64,000 nt of DNA from Erythrobacter sp. HL-111 (GTDB lineage Bacteria > Pseudomonadota > Alphaproteobacteria > Sphingomonadales > Sphingomonadaceae), in the NCBI RefSeq assembly GCF_900105095.1, contig NZ_LT629743.1:2170001-2234000 (forward strand), read 5' to 3'. Below are positions 36,244 to 45,988 of this stretch, piece after piece; the stretch's first letter is position 1, and each line of letters opens with the position of its first letter. The notes beneath the pieces were generated by a model. That model made no database searches. It saw only the letters and a list, made by a program, of their open reading frames with translations, and was not told the DNA's origin. Made by a program: the position numbers and the translations under genes.

Positions 36244-37251
36244 GTGACGGCACGAACGGTCTGGCTGACGGCGCCGGGCGCGCTCGAATGGCGCGAGGAA
36301 AGGCTCGCCGGGCCGGAGCCGGGCGAAATCCTGTGCCGGACGCTCGTGACGGCGATCTCGCCGGGGACCGAGCTTGCCGCATGGCGCGGCGACCCGCCGC
36401 TCCGGCCCGGCCCGGCCTATCCGCGCCTGCAGGGTTACTGCAACGTGGCGCGCGTGCTCGAATGCGGTGCCGGGGTCGAAGGGCTGGAGCCGGGCGACCG
36501 GGTGCTGACGCTGCAATCCCACCGCTCGCACTTCGCCTGCCCGGCCGCCGCCGCCTATGTTAAGCTTGCCGATGCCATGGCCGCGCAGCAGGTCGCGACC
36601 GCCTATCTCTTCCATCTCGGCTACAACGCGGTGCTGCGCGGCGGCGTGCGGGCGGGCAGCCGGGTCTGCGTCATCGGGCTGGGCGTGCTGGGCCTGACCT
36701 CGACCGCGATGGCGACGCAGGCGGGGGCCGAAGTGTTCGCGGTCTCCGACCAGGCCGAACCGCGCCGCATCGCCGAACGGGATTACGGCGCACGGGCCGC
36801 CCATGCGCGCGCGCGGGCGGACGCCCTGCGCGCCGCCATGGGCGACGGGTCCGGGGCGGATGTCGTAATCCTCACCACGAATGGCTGGGACGATTTCCGT
36901 CTCGCGCTGGAGATCGCCGGGCGCAACGCGGTGATCGCCTGCCTCGGCTTTCCGGGAAGGACCCGGCCGCCGGGCGATTTCAACCCGCTCGGGGCGGAGC
37001 ATTTCTACGACAAGCAGCTGCGGATCGAGGCGGTCGGCATGTCCCCGCTGGAAAACGATGCGCGCGGGTTCACCCGGTTCAACCTGCGGGACAACCTCGC
37101 CCATATCGCCCGCGCGATCGGGCGCGGCCACCCCGATGCGCGCGCGATCGTGTCGGGGATCCGTCCCGCGGGCGAGATCGAACGGGCCTATCGCGACCTC
37201 GAAGCGCGCCGGGACGGGGCGATCACCTACCTGCTGGACTGGACCGCATGA
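36241..37251 (+). CDS. MDR-family (zinc-type alcohol dehydrogenase-like) oxidoreductase
   Basis: The 336-residue medium-chain dehydrogenase has a GroES-like N-terminal part (TLVTAISPGTELAAWRG near 35) and a Rossmann domain with VCVIGLGVLGLTSTAMA near 140. The usual catalytic Cys/His zinc ligands are not obvious, as in BchC-like and other divergent members. I took ATG 36241 as the start because alignment-like features begin there and AGGGG lies upstream. The frame is open back to ATG 36163 through the hexanucleotide repeat, so a leader of up to 26 Met/Gly/Arg residues is possible. Role: probably a sugar or polyol intermediate in the locus. Confidence 0.82.
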
Positions 37252-37312
37252 GCGGGGCTGCCGCAAGTCCGGCCGGTGCGGCGGGCGCCGTGCTGTGCGC
37301 CGGCCGCGGGGG

Positions 37313-38572
37313 ATGACCTCGCGCGGCGCCTTCGTCGCGATCGGGCTGGCCGTGAACCTTGCCCTGCTGGCGCGCGGGGTGCTGTTCCTGCGGGTGCTGG
37401 AGAATGCCGAACTCGGCCTCGTCGCGCTGGTGCAGGGGGCGATCCTGCTCGCCGGGATGCTCCATTTCGGCCTCCTCAACGGCGGATACCGCCTGCTGTG
37501 CCACGTCAGGGGCCGCGCCCGGCAGCGGATCGTCGATCTTGCCTACACCTGTTTCATCGGGCTCGGCGCGGCCATGCTGGCGGCGGCGCTGGCGGTCGCG
37601 CTGGTCGCGGAGGAACCGGGCCACGCCCCGATCGCGCTGCTCGCCGGGCTTGGCGGAATTGCGACCCTCCTGCGGACGTGGATGATGAACGAAATGGTCG
37701 CGGGCGGGCGGCTCGGCGCGGCGAACCTCGTCAACGCGGTCTCGGCCGCGGCGGCGCTCGGCCTGCTCGTCCTGCTGCCGCTCGCCCCGACGCTGGTCGC
37801 GGTCGGTTCGATCGTCGCCCAGCCGCTCGTCTTCGCGCTCGTCGCCCCGTTCACCGGAGCGGTCCTCCTGCCGCGTTCGCTCGGGGTGCCGCGCCGGCTC
37901 GCCGCGGTGGTCGCGAAGGCGGGTTTTCCGCTGTTCCTCACCGGGCTGGCGGTGCAGTTCAACACCTTTGCCGACCGGACCTATGTCACGGCCGAGCTCG
38001 GGCTCGAAGCGCTCGGCCGGCTCTACCTCGCGCTACTGTTCGTGAACCTGTTCCAGATGGTCCCCAACCTCGTCCAGCAGGTCCACCTGCCCGCGATCGT
38101 GCGCGCCTTCGCCGAACGGGAGGGCGCGCCGGTCGTGCGCGAGACGCGGATGCTGTTCGCCTGGCTCGCGGCCTATTGCGCGGCGACGGCGCTTGCCCTG
38201 GCCGTGCTGGCGGAACCGCTCACCGCGCTCGTGCTGCCGGGGCGGGAGGCGGACCTCGTCTTCGTCAACCTGCTCGCGCCCGGGCTCGTCGCGTTCACGC
38301 TGGCGACGCCTTTCGCGCTGATCTTCAACGTCACGATCCGCTATGGCTGGATGATCGGCGCTCATGCGCTCGGCAGCGTGGTGACGGTCGCGGTGCTGGG
38401 GGGTGCGTGGGCGCTGGACGCGCAGCTCGGGCTGGCCGCGGTGGCCGGCCTGCGCGGGGCGACCTACGGGCTGACCGGCATCGTGCTGGTGATCGGCTGG
38501 GCGGTGCTCTCGCGCCGGTTTCCCGCGTTCCGGTGGGTGGGAAGGCGGGCCGATGCCGCCGATCCGGCGTGA
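37313..38572 (+). CDS. Polysaccharide flippase (Wzx-like)
   Basis: The 419-residue protein has around twelve hydrophobic helices spread over its full length and the loose pattern of MATE/MOP-type repeat-unit flippases: FLRVLENAELGLVALVQGAI near the N-terminus, FPLFLTGLAVQFNTFADRTYV near 205 and LFVNLFQMVPNLVQQVHLP near 240. It would move the lipid-linked sugar unit to the periplasmic face. The start ATG 37313 follows GCGGGGG. It lies 61 bases after the dehydrogenase gene and 63 before the acyltransferase gene. Confidence 0.82.
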   Translation: MTSRGAFVAIGLAVNLALLARGVLFLRVLENAELGLVALVQGAILLAGMLHFGLLNGGYRLLCHVRGRARQRIVDLAYTCFIGLGAAMLAAALAVALVAEEPGHAPIALLAGLGGIATLLRTWMMNEMVAGGRLGAANLVNAVSAAAALGLLVLLPLAPTLVAVGSIVAQPLVFALVAPFTGAVLLPRSLGVPRRLAAVVAKAGFPLFLTGLAVQFNTFADRTYVTAELGLEALGRLYLALLFVNLFQMVPNLVQQVHLPAIVRAFAEREGAPVVRETRMLFAWLAAYCAATALALAVLAEPLTALVLPGREADLVFVNLLAPGLVAFTLATPFALIFNVTIRYGWMIGAHALGSVVTVAVLGGAWALDAQLGLAAVAGLRGATYGLTGIVLVIGWAVLSRRFPAFRWVGRRADAADPA

Positions 38573-38635
38573 CCTCGGCTTGTCGCCCGTTCCGCCGCGG
38601 TGTAACCGCGACGCCTTCCCCGGCCACGGTGTGAC

Positions 38636-39229
38636 ATGCTGCATTTCCGCATCCGCGACGCTCTCTCGATCCTGTTCTACCGCCTGCTCGCGCCGTTCTT
38701 CGGCTCGTTCGGCCGGGGGGTGCGGATCGTGCGCCCGCTGCGGATCTGGGGGGCGCGCCATTGCCATTTCGGCGACGAAGCGGTGGTGCAATGCGGGGCC
38801 TATCTCGTCGCGCTGGCCGAACACGACGCGCCGCCGGTGCTGAAAGTGGGCGCGCGCACCATGATCGGCCACCACGCCCACATCGTCGCCACCAGGCGGG
38901 TCGAATTCGGGCAAGGCGTGCTGACCGCCGACCGCATCTTCGTCGCCGACAACCGCCACGCCTTCGACGACCCGGCCGTGCCCGTGCGCGATCAGGGGCT
39001 GGTGCAACTCGCCGAAGTCACGATCGGCGACGGCAGCTGGCTGGGGGAGAACGTCTGCATCCTGGGGGCGAGCGTGGGGCGCAACTGCGTGATCGCGGCG
39101 AACAGCGTGGTCACGCGCGACATTCCCGATCGCTGCATCGCCGCCGGATCGCCGGCGCGCGTGGTCAAGCGCTATTGCGAGGAGCGCGGCGGATGGTATC
39201 CCACGGACGAAACGGGAGAATTCGCGTGA
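38636..39229 (+). CDS. Hexapeptide-repeat O-acyltransferase
   Basis: The 197-residue protein has left-handed beta-helix repeats (HFGDEAVVQCGAYL, IGHHAHIVATRRVEFGQGV, IGDGSWLGENVCILGASVGRNCVIAANSVV cut into rungs) and the standard ending CIAAGSPARVVKRY. It is related to maltose/galactoside O-acetyltransferases and WbbJ-type enzymes, so it probably O-acetylates a sugar of the polymer. The next gene starts with GTG on its stop (GTGA). Confidence 0.88.
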   Translation: MLHFRIRDALSILFYRLLAPFFGSFGRGVRIVRPLRIWGARHCHFGDEAVVQCGAYLVALAEHDAPPVLKVGARTMIGHHAHIVATRRVEFGQGVLTADRIFVADNRHAFDDPAVPVRDQGLVQLAEVTIGDGSWLGENVCILGASVGRNCVIAANSVVTRDIPDRCIAAGSPARVVKRYCEERGGWYPTDETGEFA

Positions 39230-40521
39230 ACATCCCCACCCGCACCCTGTCCGTTCCGGGGCCTGCCCCGGCCCGTGCGGGCTTGATCGCCAATCCCCTG
39301 CTCCGCAAGCGGCTGCGGCAGGTCGCCCTGCTGGCGGCGATGCTGATTTCGGGCGGGCTGATGATCTTCCCGCGCGAGCCGCTGCTGCTGCTCGTGCTGG
39401 TCGCCTGTTTCGCGGTCAAGAACCCGCTCGAGATGTTCCGCGCCGAATTCGCCGGGATCTGGCTGCTGCTGCTCGCGGTCGCGGCGGTGGTGCTGATCGG
39501 GGGCGAATCCTTCCAGCCCTTGCCGATGGTCACGCGCTATGCGAACTTCGCGGCGGGGCTTGCGCTGCTGGTGGTCTATGTCGACGAACGCCGCAGCACC
39601 CTGGCGGACGATCTCTACTGGATCCTCAAGCTGATGGCGTTCCAGGCGATCCTGACACCGGTCGTGGTGATCCTGTTCTCGCGCTACTTCACCACCTTCG
39701 AGGTCAACGACACGCTCTATCACACGCTGTTCTACGTCTTCACCTACCACGAATTCCTGGACTTCGGCCTGCTGTTCAAACGGCCCGACGGTTTCTTCTT
39801 CGAGCCAGGCGTGTTCCAGATCTATCTCAACACCTTCCTCTTCATTTGCCTGTTCGTGCGGCGCCAGCGTCTGTCCGACATCGGCCTCGCCGCGCTTGCG
39901 GTGGTGGCGACGCAATCGACCACGGGGGCGGTGATTCTCGTGTTGCAGTTCGCGGCGGCCTACCTGCGCTGGCTCAAGACCGCCAATCGCTCGCAGAAGC
40001 TGGGGGTCTTCGTGTTCGTGCCGATCATGCTGCTGCCGCTCGCCGGCTACATGACCTACAACGTGACAGAGAAATTCTACGGCGTGATGAGCGGGTCGGC
40101 CGAGGCGCGCGAATACGACCTGAGGACGGGGCTGCGCGTGACGATGGAAAAGCCGCTGACCGGCATCGGCTTCGATTACGAGAAATATTTCGATGTCGCC
40201 GGGCGGGTCGGCTACCGCGAGGCGGACCTCAGCCGCGAGAACATCACCGAACGCAACAACACCAACGGGCTGGTCGTGCTGCTCTTCAGCGTCGGCATCC
40301 CGCTCGCGCTCGTGTTCTTCTACGGGACGCTGCGGCAGCGCCTGTTCAGCCCGCGATGGCTGTTCGGCGCGCTGATCGTGCTGTCGCTGGTGTCGGAATC
40401 GCTTTCGCTGTCGCCGTTCGTGCTGATGATCACCTTCAGCGGGCTCCTCATCGCGCCCAGGCGGGTGCGCGCGCTGATCCCCGGCCGGGATCGCGGCGCT
40501 GCCTCGCTCCGGCCCGCGTAG
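39226..40521 (+). CDS. Polysaccharide polymerase candidate (Wzy-like)
   Basis: The 431-residue membrane protein has ten or more hydrophobic segments, including LAAMLISGGLMIFP near 35 and LLLLVLVACFAVKNPLEMF near 55. It contains a periplasmic-loop motif similar to the O-antigen polymerase/ligase family (TGIGFDYEKYFDVAGRVG and ERNNTNGLVVLLFSVGIPLA near 310-360). It starts with GTG overlapping the acyltransferase stop. Wzy sequences are poorly conserved; topology, neighbours and these motifs support the call. A second polymerase/ligase-type gene lies at 47112. Confidence 0.75.
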   Translation: MNIPTRTLSVPGPAPARAGLIANPLLRKRLRQVALLAAMLISGGLMIFPREPLLLLVLVACFAVKNPLEMFRAEFAGIWLLLLAVAAVVLIGGESFQPLPMVTRYANFAAGLALLVVYVDERRSTLADDLYWILKLMAFQAILTPVVVILFSRYFTTFEVNDTLYHTLFYVFTYHEFLDFGLLFKRPDGFFFEPGVFQIYLNTFLFICLFVRRQRLSDIGLAALAVVATQSTTGAVILVLQFAAAYLRWLKTANRSQKLGVFVFVPIMLLPLAGYMTYNVTEKFYGVMSGSAEAREYDLRTGLRVTMEKPLTGIGFDYEKYFDVAGRVGYREADLSRENITERNNTNGLVVLLFSVGIPLALVFFYGTLRQRLFSPRWLFGALIVLSLVSESLSLSPFVLMITFSGLLIAPRRVRALIPGRDRGAASLRPA

Positions 40522-40532
40522 GGGCGAGCGGC

Positions 40533-41498
40533 ATGGCGCGCATCCTCTTCCTCGGGATCGATTACTACCACTACTCGGCGAACATCTGCGCCGCGTTCGA
40601 ACGCCTCGGCCATGACATCGACTTCCGCCCGATGGAGGATCGCGGCTTCGCCTCGAAATCGCTCAAGAAATTCGCGCCCGGCGCCTATCGCCGCCGCCTC
40701 GACGCCTATCACGACCGCGTGATCGAGGAGAGCGCGGGCCGGCACTATGACGTGGTCCTGTTCATCCAGGTCCACGAATGGCGGCACGAGGCAGTCGCGC
40801 GGCTGCGCGCGCTCCACCGCGACGCGCATTTCGTGCTCTACAACTGGGATTCGCTGACGACGCACGACTTCACGCCGTGGATGCGCCATTTCGACAGCGT
40901 CGCGACCTTCGATCCGGACGATGCGAAGGCGCTCGGCATCACCTACCTGCCGCTGTTCGCGATCCCGCGCTTCTTCGCGATCGACCCTGCCCGCCCGCGC
41001 GAACACGACATCTATTTCGTCGGGTCGATCGGTTCGATGGAACGGTTCGACGCGCTCGCCCGGCTCCACGCCTTCTGCGAGGACGCGGGACTGAAGACCA
41101 GGTTCCACCTCCTGTGCAGCCCGGTGATCCGCACCATGCTCCTGCGCCGCGGCAGGAGCCTGCCGGGCCTCACCGGCAGTCCGATCGGCTTTGACGGGAT
41201 CGTCGATCTGATCGAAACCTCGCGCGCGACCTTCGATTTCGCCAACCACCGCCAGTCGGGCTACACCATGCGCCTGATCGAGAACATGTGCGCCGGGTGC
41301 AAGATCGTGACCGAAAACCCGCGCATTCTCGATGAACCCTTCTACCGCGAGGATCGCTTCCTGCTCGTCGACGGCCACGATTTCTCCGCCCTGCCCGAAT
41401 TCCTCGCGCGCCCAGTGACCTCCGATCTCGACGTCGGGGCGTTCCACGTCGATGCCTGGGCGCGCACGCTGATCGCCGGGCAGAAGGTGCTGTCATGA
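40533..41498 (+). CDS. CgeB-like glycosyltransferase
   Basis: The 321-residue protein has RILFLGIDYYHYSANICAAFERLGH near the start and HFVLYNWDSLTTHDFTPWM near 105. HDIYFVGSIGSMERFDALARL lies near 165, and a C-terminal SGYTMRLIENMCAGCKIVTEN near 250 matches the spore-maturation CgeB / GT-B-type family. AGGGGCGAGCGGC precedes ATG 40533. It is probably one of the transferases that build the repeat unit. The stop overlaps the next ATG by four bases. Confidence 0.76.
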   Translation: MARILFLGIDYYHYSANICAAFERLGHDIDFRPMEDRGFASKSLKKFAPGAYRRRLDAYHDRVIEESAGRHYDVVLFIQVHEWRHEAVARLRALHRDAHFVLYNWDSLTTHDFTPWMRHFDSVATFDPDDAKALGITYLPLFAIPRFFAIDPARPREHDIYFVGSIGSMERFDALARLHAFCEDAGLKTRFHLLCSPVIRTMLLRRGRSLPGLTGSPIGFDGIVDLIETSRATFDFANHRQSGYTMRLIENMCAGCKIVTENPRILDEPFYREDRFLLVDGHDFSALPEFLARPVTSDLDVGAFHVDAWARTLIAGQKVLS

Positions 41499-41917
41499 GG
41501 CAGCGCCTCGCCGAAGCGGTGCAGCGCCTGCGCTGGTATCGCTTCCACCTCTCGGGCTACGACATCCATCCCTCGTGCGAGCTCGAACGCGGGCTCAATC
41601 TCGACCGCTACCACCCGCAGGGCATCCATGTCGGCGCGCACACCATCCTGACCAGCCGGGTGACGATCCTCAGCCACAAGCTGATCCCGCGCCGGAGCCT
41701 GGGGCGCTACGACGGGGAAAAGGTGCACACCTACATCGGCGAATGGTGCGTGATCGGGATCGGCGCGGTCGTGATGGGCGGCGTCAGGATCGGCGACCAG
41801 TGCGTGATCGGATCGGGCGCGGTGGTGACGAAGGACGTGCCCTCGCGCTCGATCGTGGCGGGCAATCCGGCGCGAATCGTGCGCGAGAACATCGAGATGG
41901 AAGGCATCCGGCTCTGA
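41495..41917 (+). CDS. Second hexapeptide-repeat acyltransferase
   Basis: The 140-residue protein consists of beta-helix rungs (GIHVGAHTILTSRVTILSHK, IGEWCVIGIGAVVMGGVRIGDQCVIGSGAVV cut into rungs) and ends VAGNPARIVREN. It is compatible with colanic-acid or serine acetyltransferase relatives. It is shorter than the first acyltransferase in this locus and starts by a four-base overlap with the glycosyltransferase gene. It ends the first long operon block; a gap of about 500 bases follows. Confidence 0.86.
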   Translation: MRQRLAEAVQRLRWYRFHLSGYDIHPSCELERGLNLDRYHPQGIHVGAHTILTSRVTILSHKLIPRRSLGRYDGEKVHTYIGEWCVIGIGAVVMGGVRIGDQCVIGSGAVVTKDVPSRSIVAGNPARIVRENIEMEGIRL

Positions 41918-42426
41918 CGCGATCCGGTCGCCGGCGAAGGGAGAAGCCGCACGCGGCGTTGGGCAAGTGCCTCCAAATGGGTTGCAACTCGGCTTCCGCG
42001 TCGCGGCACGAGGCCTGTAGACCCACCGCACGATCAATCCCGCCGACAGGTGAACCCGCATGCAGCATCCGCCCTTCGATCGAAACCGCGCCGGCCGACA
42101 GGCGGTGGCCCGTGCACGACACGCTGCGGGGCGGACCGCGGCGGGCAGGATTTTCGGGTGGCACTGCCGCTGGCGCTCGGCTAAGCGGCCCGGCACGGTT
42201 GCCAGCATTCGGGAAAAGAACGAAAAAGCGGACGGTGCGCGGAACCCCGACCCGGCCGGAGCAAGGGCGGCGGCATTCCGCGACACGCATCGGGAGAGCG
42301 GGAAAGTGATCACGCAAACGGCTCTTGTCTATCGGACGGGCTGGCCCTGCGCCGACCGCGCGCCGCGCCGACCCGGCCGGACCGCCTGACGGCTTCGATC
42401 CGGAACGAAGGACGCAAGGGACGATC
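41918..42426. other. 509-base gap between two operon blocks
   Basis: The stretch holds no gene I can support. A 109-codon frame at 42060-42389 is Arg/Ala-rich, has no ribosome-binding site and no recognisable motif. The last part must hold the promoter for the FkbM-to-Wzc block, but I cannot place -35/-10 boxes with confidence. Confidence 0.55.
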
Positions 42427-43158
42427 ATGAGCGCGAGAAAGCAGATCCTCCAGGCGGTCAACCGGTTGATCGCGCCGACCGGCGCGCAGCTCTACCGCGC
42501 CGGGGTCGACATGGAATACGCGCTCGGCTGGCTGGCGGCGCGCGATCACGGGATCGCGGGCATCCTCGATCTCGGCGCGGCGCAGGGCAACTGGAGCCGG
42601 ATGGCGCTGGACCTGTTTCCCGGGGCGCGCGTGATCGGGGTCGACCCGCTCGAGGAACGCCGCCCCGCGCTCGACCGCCTGCGGGCGGAGAACCCTCGCT
42701 TCGACTATGTCCTCGCGGTCGCCGGGGAAGAGGACGGCGGCTCCGCCCGGCTCAGCGTGACCGAGGACCTCGACGGGTCGAGCGTCGACGGCTGCGAAGG
42801 CGCGATGCGGACCGTCCCGGTCCGCTCCCTCGACGCCATCGTCGCGGAAAAACGCCTTCGCGCGCCCTATTTCCTCAAGTTCGACACGCACGGCTTCGAA
42901 GCGCCGATCCTGCGCGGCGCCAGCATGACGCTCGCCGATACGCGGTTTCTGGTGATGGAAGCCTATAATTTCCGCCACACGCCCGAAACGCTTCTCTTCC
43001 ACGAGATGATCGCCCTGATGGCCGAACGCGGCTTTCGCGTGACCCATCTCGTCGATGTGCTCAACCGGCCGGCCGACGGGACGCTGTGGCAGGTCGACCT
43101 GATGTTCGCCCGCGAAGACGACCCCGTCTTCGCCAGCAATGCCTTCCGTCATGGCTGA
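42427..43158 (+). CDS. FkbM family methyltransferase
   Basis: The 243-residue SAM-dependent methyltransferase has ILDLGAAQGNWSRMALDLFPG near residues 42-62 and the FkbM hallmark FLKFDTHGFEAPILRGA near 152-168. Such enzymes O-methylate sugars in polysaccharide loci. AAGGGACG before ATG 42427 decides the start. The WecB/TagA-type gene begins inside its last few codons. Confidence 0.88.
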   Translation: MSARKQILQAVNRLIAPTGAQLYRAGVDMEYALGWLAARDHGIAGILDLGAAQGNWSRMALDLFPGARVIGVDPLEERRPALDRLRAENPRFDYVLAVAGEEDGGSARLSVTEDLDGSSVDGCEGAMRTVPVRSLDAIVAEKRLRAPYFLKFDTHGFEAPILRGASMTLADTRFLVMEAYNFRHTPETLLFHEMIALMAERGFRVTHLVDVLNRPADGTLWQVDLMFAREDDPVFASNAFRHG

Positions 43159-43993
43159 GGCCGATCCCCGTCCCGGCGCCCCCCATCCCGGCGCCCCCAG
43201 TCCTGGCGCCGCCCCCGCCCGGCCTGCCCGCGCCGTTCCGGCCCGCGCGCGCCCCGACCAGTGCGTCGAGGCGATGGGCTATGCCGTCTACAACGAGGAC
43301 CTGTCGCTCATCCCGCTTTCGCGGCCCTGTTCGACGATCCAGACGATCAGCCCGATCAGCTACGGCAACGCGATCCGCGACCCGCTCCACCGCAGGGCGA
43401 TGCAGGAAGCGGACTGGCTCTGTCTCGACGGGGTCTATTTCGGGCTTGCCTCGCTGGTGCTGAAGCGCCGTACGACGAAACCCAACCAGGGCCCGGACAT
43501 CTTCTACCATTTCCTCGCGCGGCTGCAGGAGACGAAGGGCCGGGTGTTCTTCCTCGGCGCGAGCCCCGCGACGCTCGAAAAGATCACCGCGCGCATGGCC
43601 TGCGACTACCCCGAAGTCGCGGTCGCGAGCTATTCGCCGCCGTTCAAGCCCGAGTTCAGCGAGGACGACAACGAGGCGATGATCGCGGCGATCAACGCCT
43701 TCCGCCCCGACGTGGTCTTTCTCGGCATGACCGCGCCCAAGCAGGAAAAATGGGCTCATGCCCACCGCGACCGGCTCGACGCCGCGATCGTCGCCTCGGT
43801 CGGCGGCGTGTTCGACTGGTATGCCGGCAACCGGCCCGAAATCCACCCGTTCTGGTGGAAGATCTACATGGCCTGGCTGATCCGCACGATCGACCGGCCC
43901 GAACTGCTCAGGCGCTATCCCAAGATAGCTTTGTTCTTCTGGCACTTGATGCTCGCGGCGGTAGGCATCAGGAGATATCCCGGCAATGACTGA
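43151..43993 (+). CDS. WecB/TagA/CpsF family glycosyltransferase
   Basis: The GT26-type transferase of about 280 residues moves ManNAc/ManNAcA or a related sugar to the lipid-linked intermediate. It shows SYGNAIRDPLHRRAMQEADW near 75, GPDIFYHFLARLQETKGRVFFLGASP (two motifs) near 118-140, and the family hallmark GMTAPKQEKWAHAHRDRLDA near 195-215. VGGVFDWYAGNRPEIHP follows. The first 40 residues are a Pro/Gly/Ala-rich tail with a short repeated PGAP pattern. The start may be 43151 or 43139, and neither has a clear ribosome-binding site. Confidence 0.9.
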   Translation: MAEADPRPGAPHPGAPSPGAAPARPARAVPARARPDQCVEAMGYAVYNEDLSLIPLSRPCSTIQTISPISYGNAIRDPLHRRAMQEADWLCLDGVYFGLASLVLKRRTTKPNQGPDIFYHFLARLQETKGRVFFLGASPATLEKITARMACDYPEVAVASYSPPFKPEFSEDDNEAMIAAINAFRPDVVFLGMTAPKQEKWAHAHRDRLDAAIVASVGGVFDWYAGNRPEIHPFWWKIYMAWLIRTIDRPELLRRYPKIALFFWHLMLAAVGIRRYPGND

Positions 43994-45062
43994 TACACTA
44001 AAGCTCGCAATCATCGGCGCCGGGCGGATGGGCATCACCCATTATTCGATCGCCAATGCCCAGCCGGGCGTGGCGATCGCCGCGGTCGCGGACCCCTCGC
44101 GCCTGATCACGACCATGCTCGGCAAGTATACGGGCGTGTCGACCTACAAGGATTTCCGCGGCGTTCTGAAAGGCGAGGAGCTCGACGGCGTGCTGGTCTG
44201 CACCCCGCCCGCCTTCAACCCCGAAATCCTCGAGGCGCTGCTCGAACGGCGGATGCCCTCCTTCGTCGAAAAGCCCTTCGTCCTCGACGCCGCCGAGGGG
44301 GCACGCTTCGCACGGGCCTTCGACAAGGCGGGGATCATCAACCAGGTCGGCTACGTCAACCGCTGGAACGACATGTTCACGAAGGCGCGGGCCTTCGTCG
44401 CGGAAGGCCTGATCGGCACCCCGCTGCGCTTCCGTTCGGAAATGTTTTCCCCCACCATCATCCGCGAAGTCGCGGATGCCGGCTGGCGGGCGAGCCATGC
44501 CAATGGCGGCGGCGCGATCTTCGAGATGGCGAGCCATGCGATCGATCTCATCGCCTATTTCTTCGGCCCGCCCGACCGGGTCGGCGGCACGAGCCTGTCG
44601 CAGGTCCATTCGCGGCAGGTGGAGGACATCGTCTCGACCGGCCTGTTCTACGATGCCGGACCCCATGCCGGGCTCACGGGGACGCTCTACGTCAACTGGT
44701 CCGATCCGAGCTATCGCAAGCCCACGAACAAGTTCGAGATATTCGGCAAGCGCGGCAAGATCCAGGTCGACCAGCACGGCATGAAGATATACCTGCCCGA
44801 ACCGAGCGAGGCGCACGGGCTCAAGGCGGGCTGGAACCAGCTCTACATCACCGATGTCTTCTCCAGCGTCGATTTCTACGTCCGCGGGATCGAATACACC
44901 GCGCAATTGCGCGATTTCGTCGCCGCCATCCGCGAAGGCAGGCCGGTGCGGTGCGGCTTCGCCGATGCGGCGGAAACGCTGCGGGTGATCGAACAGATCT
45001 TCCTCGACCACGCGGCGCAGCGCAGCGCATCGGCGGCGGCGAAGCGGGGGGCCGCGGCATGA
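43986..45062 (+). CDS. Gfo/Idh/MocA-type sugar oxidoreductase
   Basis: The 358-residue NAD(P) enzyme has KLAIIGAGRMGITHYSIANA near residues 6-25, PSFVEKPFVLDAAEGA near 90-105 (the EKP motif) and GGGAIFEMASHAIDLIAYFFG near 175-195, where the catalytic His region lies. It is the first of a tightly overlapping trio with the next two genes. It overlaps the transferase upstream by eight bases and the next start by four (ATGA). Substrate unknown; a nucleotide sugar is likely. Confidence 0.88.
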   Translation: MTDTLKLAIIGAGRMGITHYSIANAQPGVAIAAVADPSRLITTMLGKYTGVSTYKDFRGVLKGEELDGVLVCTPPAFNPEILEALLERRMPSFVEKPFVLDAAEGARFARAFDKAGIINQVGYVNRWNDMFTKARAFVAEGLIGTPLRFRSEMFSPTIIREVADAGWRASHANGGGAIFEMASHAIDLIAYFFGPPDRVGGTSLSQVHSRQVEDIVSTGLFYDAGPHAGLTGTLYVNWSDPSYRKPTNKFEIFGKRGKIQVDQHGMKIYLPEPSEAHGLKAGWNQLYITDVFSSVDFYVRGIEYTAQLRDFVAAIREGRPVRCGFADAAETLRVIEQIFLDHAAQRSASAAAKRGAAA

Positions 45063-45988
45063 ACGGCAAGCCCCCGGTCCGCCCGATCGAGCGCCCGATC
45101 GACCGCATCGTCTTCGGCGACAACCAGTTCTTCGGCATCAACCACATGAGCCAGGACAAGGCCCAGGAACGGGCCGAACGCTTCGCCGACCTTGCCGACG
45201 TCATGGCGGTCTACGACCACGCGATCGAGGCCGGGATCGGCGCGATCATGCTCAACAGCAATGACCGCGCCCGCAGCATCTGCGATGCCTTTCGCGCGGA
45301 TCGCGCGAGATACGGGCACTTGCGGTGGTATCCCTCGATCCCCTACCCGCACAAATACGCCGCGATGGTCAACGACAAGGGGCTGGTCGGGGCGGTACAG
45401 GAAATCCTCTTCGCCAAGGGCACGAAATCGGCCTTCGGCAAGATGATGCGCGGCGGCATGGCGGTCGCGACGCTCGACGCGGTCAAGCTGATGAAGCTCC
45501 TCGTCGACGAGGAGATGCAGATCTACGAAGGCCTCGAAACGCGCGTCGTGTTCCTGCAGAACATCATCGTCGACCTGATGCTCGGCTACGACGTGCCCGA
45601 TCCCTTCGTCGCCTATTGCGACTATATCCGCACCCGCTACGGCGCGTGGCCCGGCCTGATCACGCAGAACCTCCCGTTCCTGCGCGCGAAGCTGATCGAA
45701 TGGGGCATCGAAAACGTGGTGATCTGCGCCTCGATCAACAAGATCGGCTACCTGATGAGCCCGGGCGTTGCCGAATACGAAGCAGTGCTGGCGCAGAACG
45801 ACGGGTCGAAATACCCGATCATGGCGATGTCGACGCTCGCGTCGGGCGCGGTCCCCCCGGTCGAGGCCTATGACTACATCAACCGGCTGAACATCCAGTC
45901 GGTCGTCTTCGGTGCCTCCTCGCCCGCCAATATCCGCCAGAGCGTTTCCCTGATCGGCCGCGGCGCAGCGCGCGAGGCGGCGGAATGA
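45059..45988 (+). CDS. Unknown TIM-barrel-like (aldo-keto reductase-like) protein
   Basis: This 309-residue soluble protein has DRIVFGDNQFFGINHMSQ near residue 15, EAGIGAIMLNSNDRARSIC near 55-73 and IQSVVFGASSPANIRQSVSLI near 280, patterns that look like an aldo-keto-reductase-type barrel. The standard Tyr/Lys/His catalytic set is not clear. I do not recognise a named function. It is coupled by overlaps to an oxidoreductase on one side and an SDR epimerase on the other, so it very likely acts on the same sugar intermediate. Confidence 0.7.
   Translation: MNGKPPVRPIERPIDRIVFGDNQFFGINHMSQDKAQERAERFADLADVMAVYDHAIEAGIGAIMLNSNDRARSICDAFRADRARYGHLRWYPSIPYPHKYAAMVNDKGLVGAVQEILFAKGTKSAFGKMMRGGMAVATLDAVKLMKLLVDEEMQIYEGLETRVVFLQNIIVDLMLGYDVPDPFVAYCDYIRTRYGAWPGLITQNLPFLRAKLIEWGIENVVICASINKIGYLMSPGVAEYEAVLAQNDGSKYPIMAMSTLASGAVPPVEAYDYINRLNIQSVVFGASSPANIRQSVSLIGRGAAREAAE

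Noticed and set aside
42060..42389. 109-codon frame in the polysaccharide gap
   Set aside because: Arg/Ala-rich, no ribosome-binding site, no motif, no overlap with neighbours.
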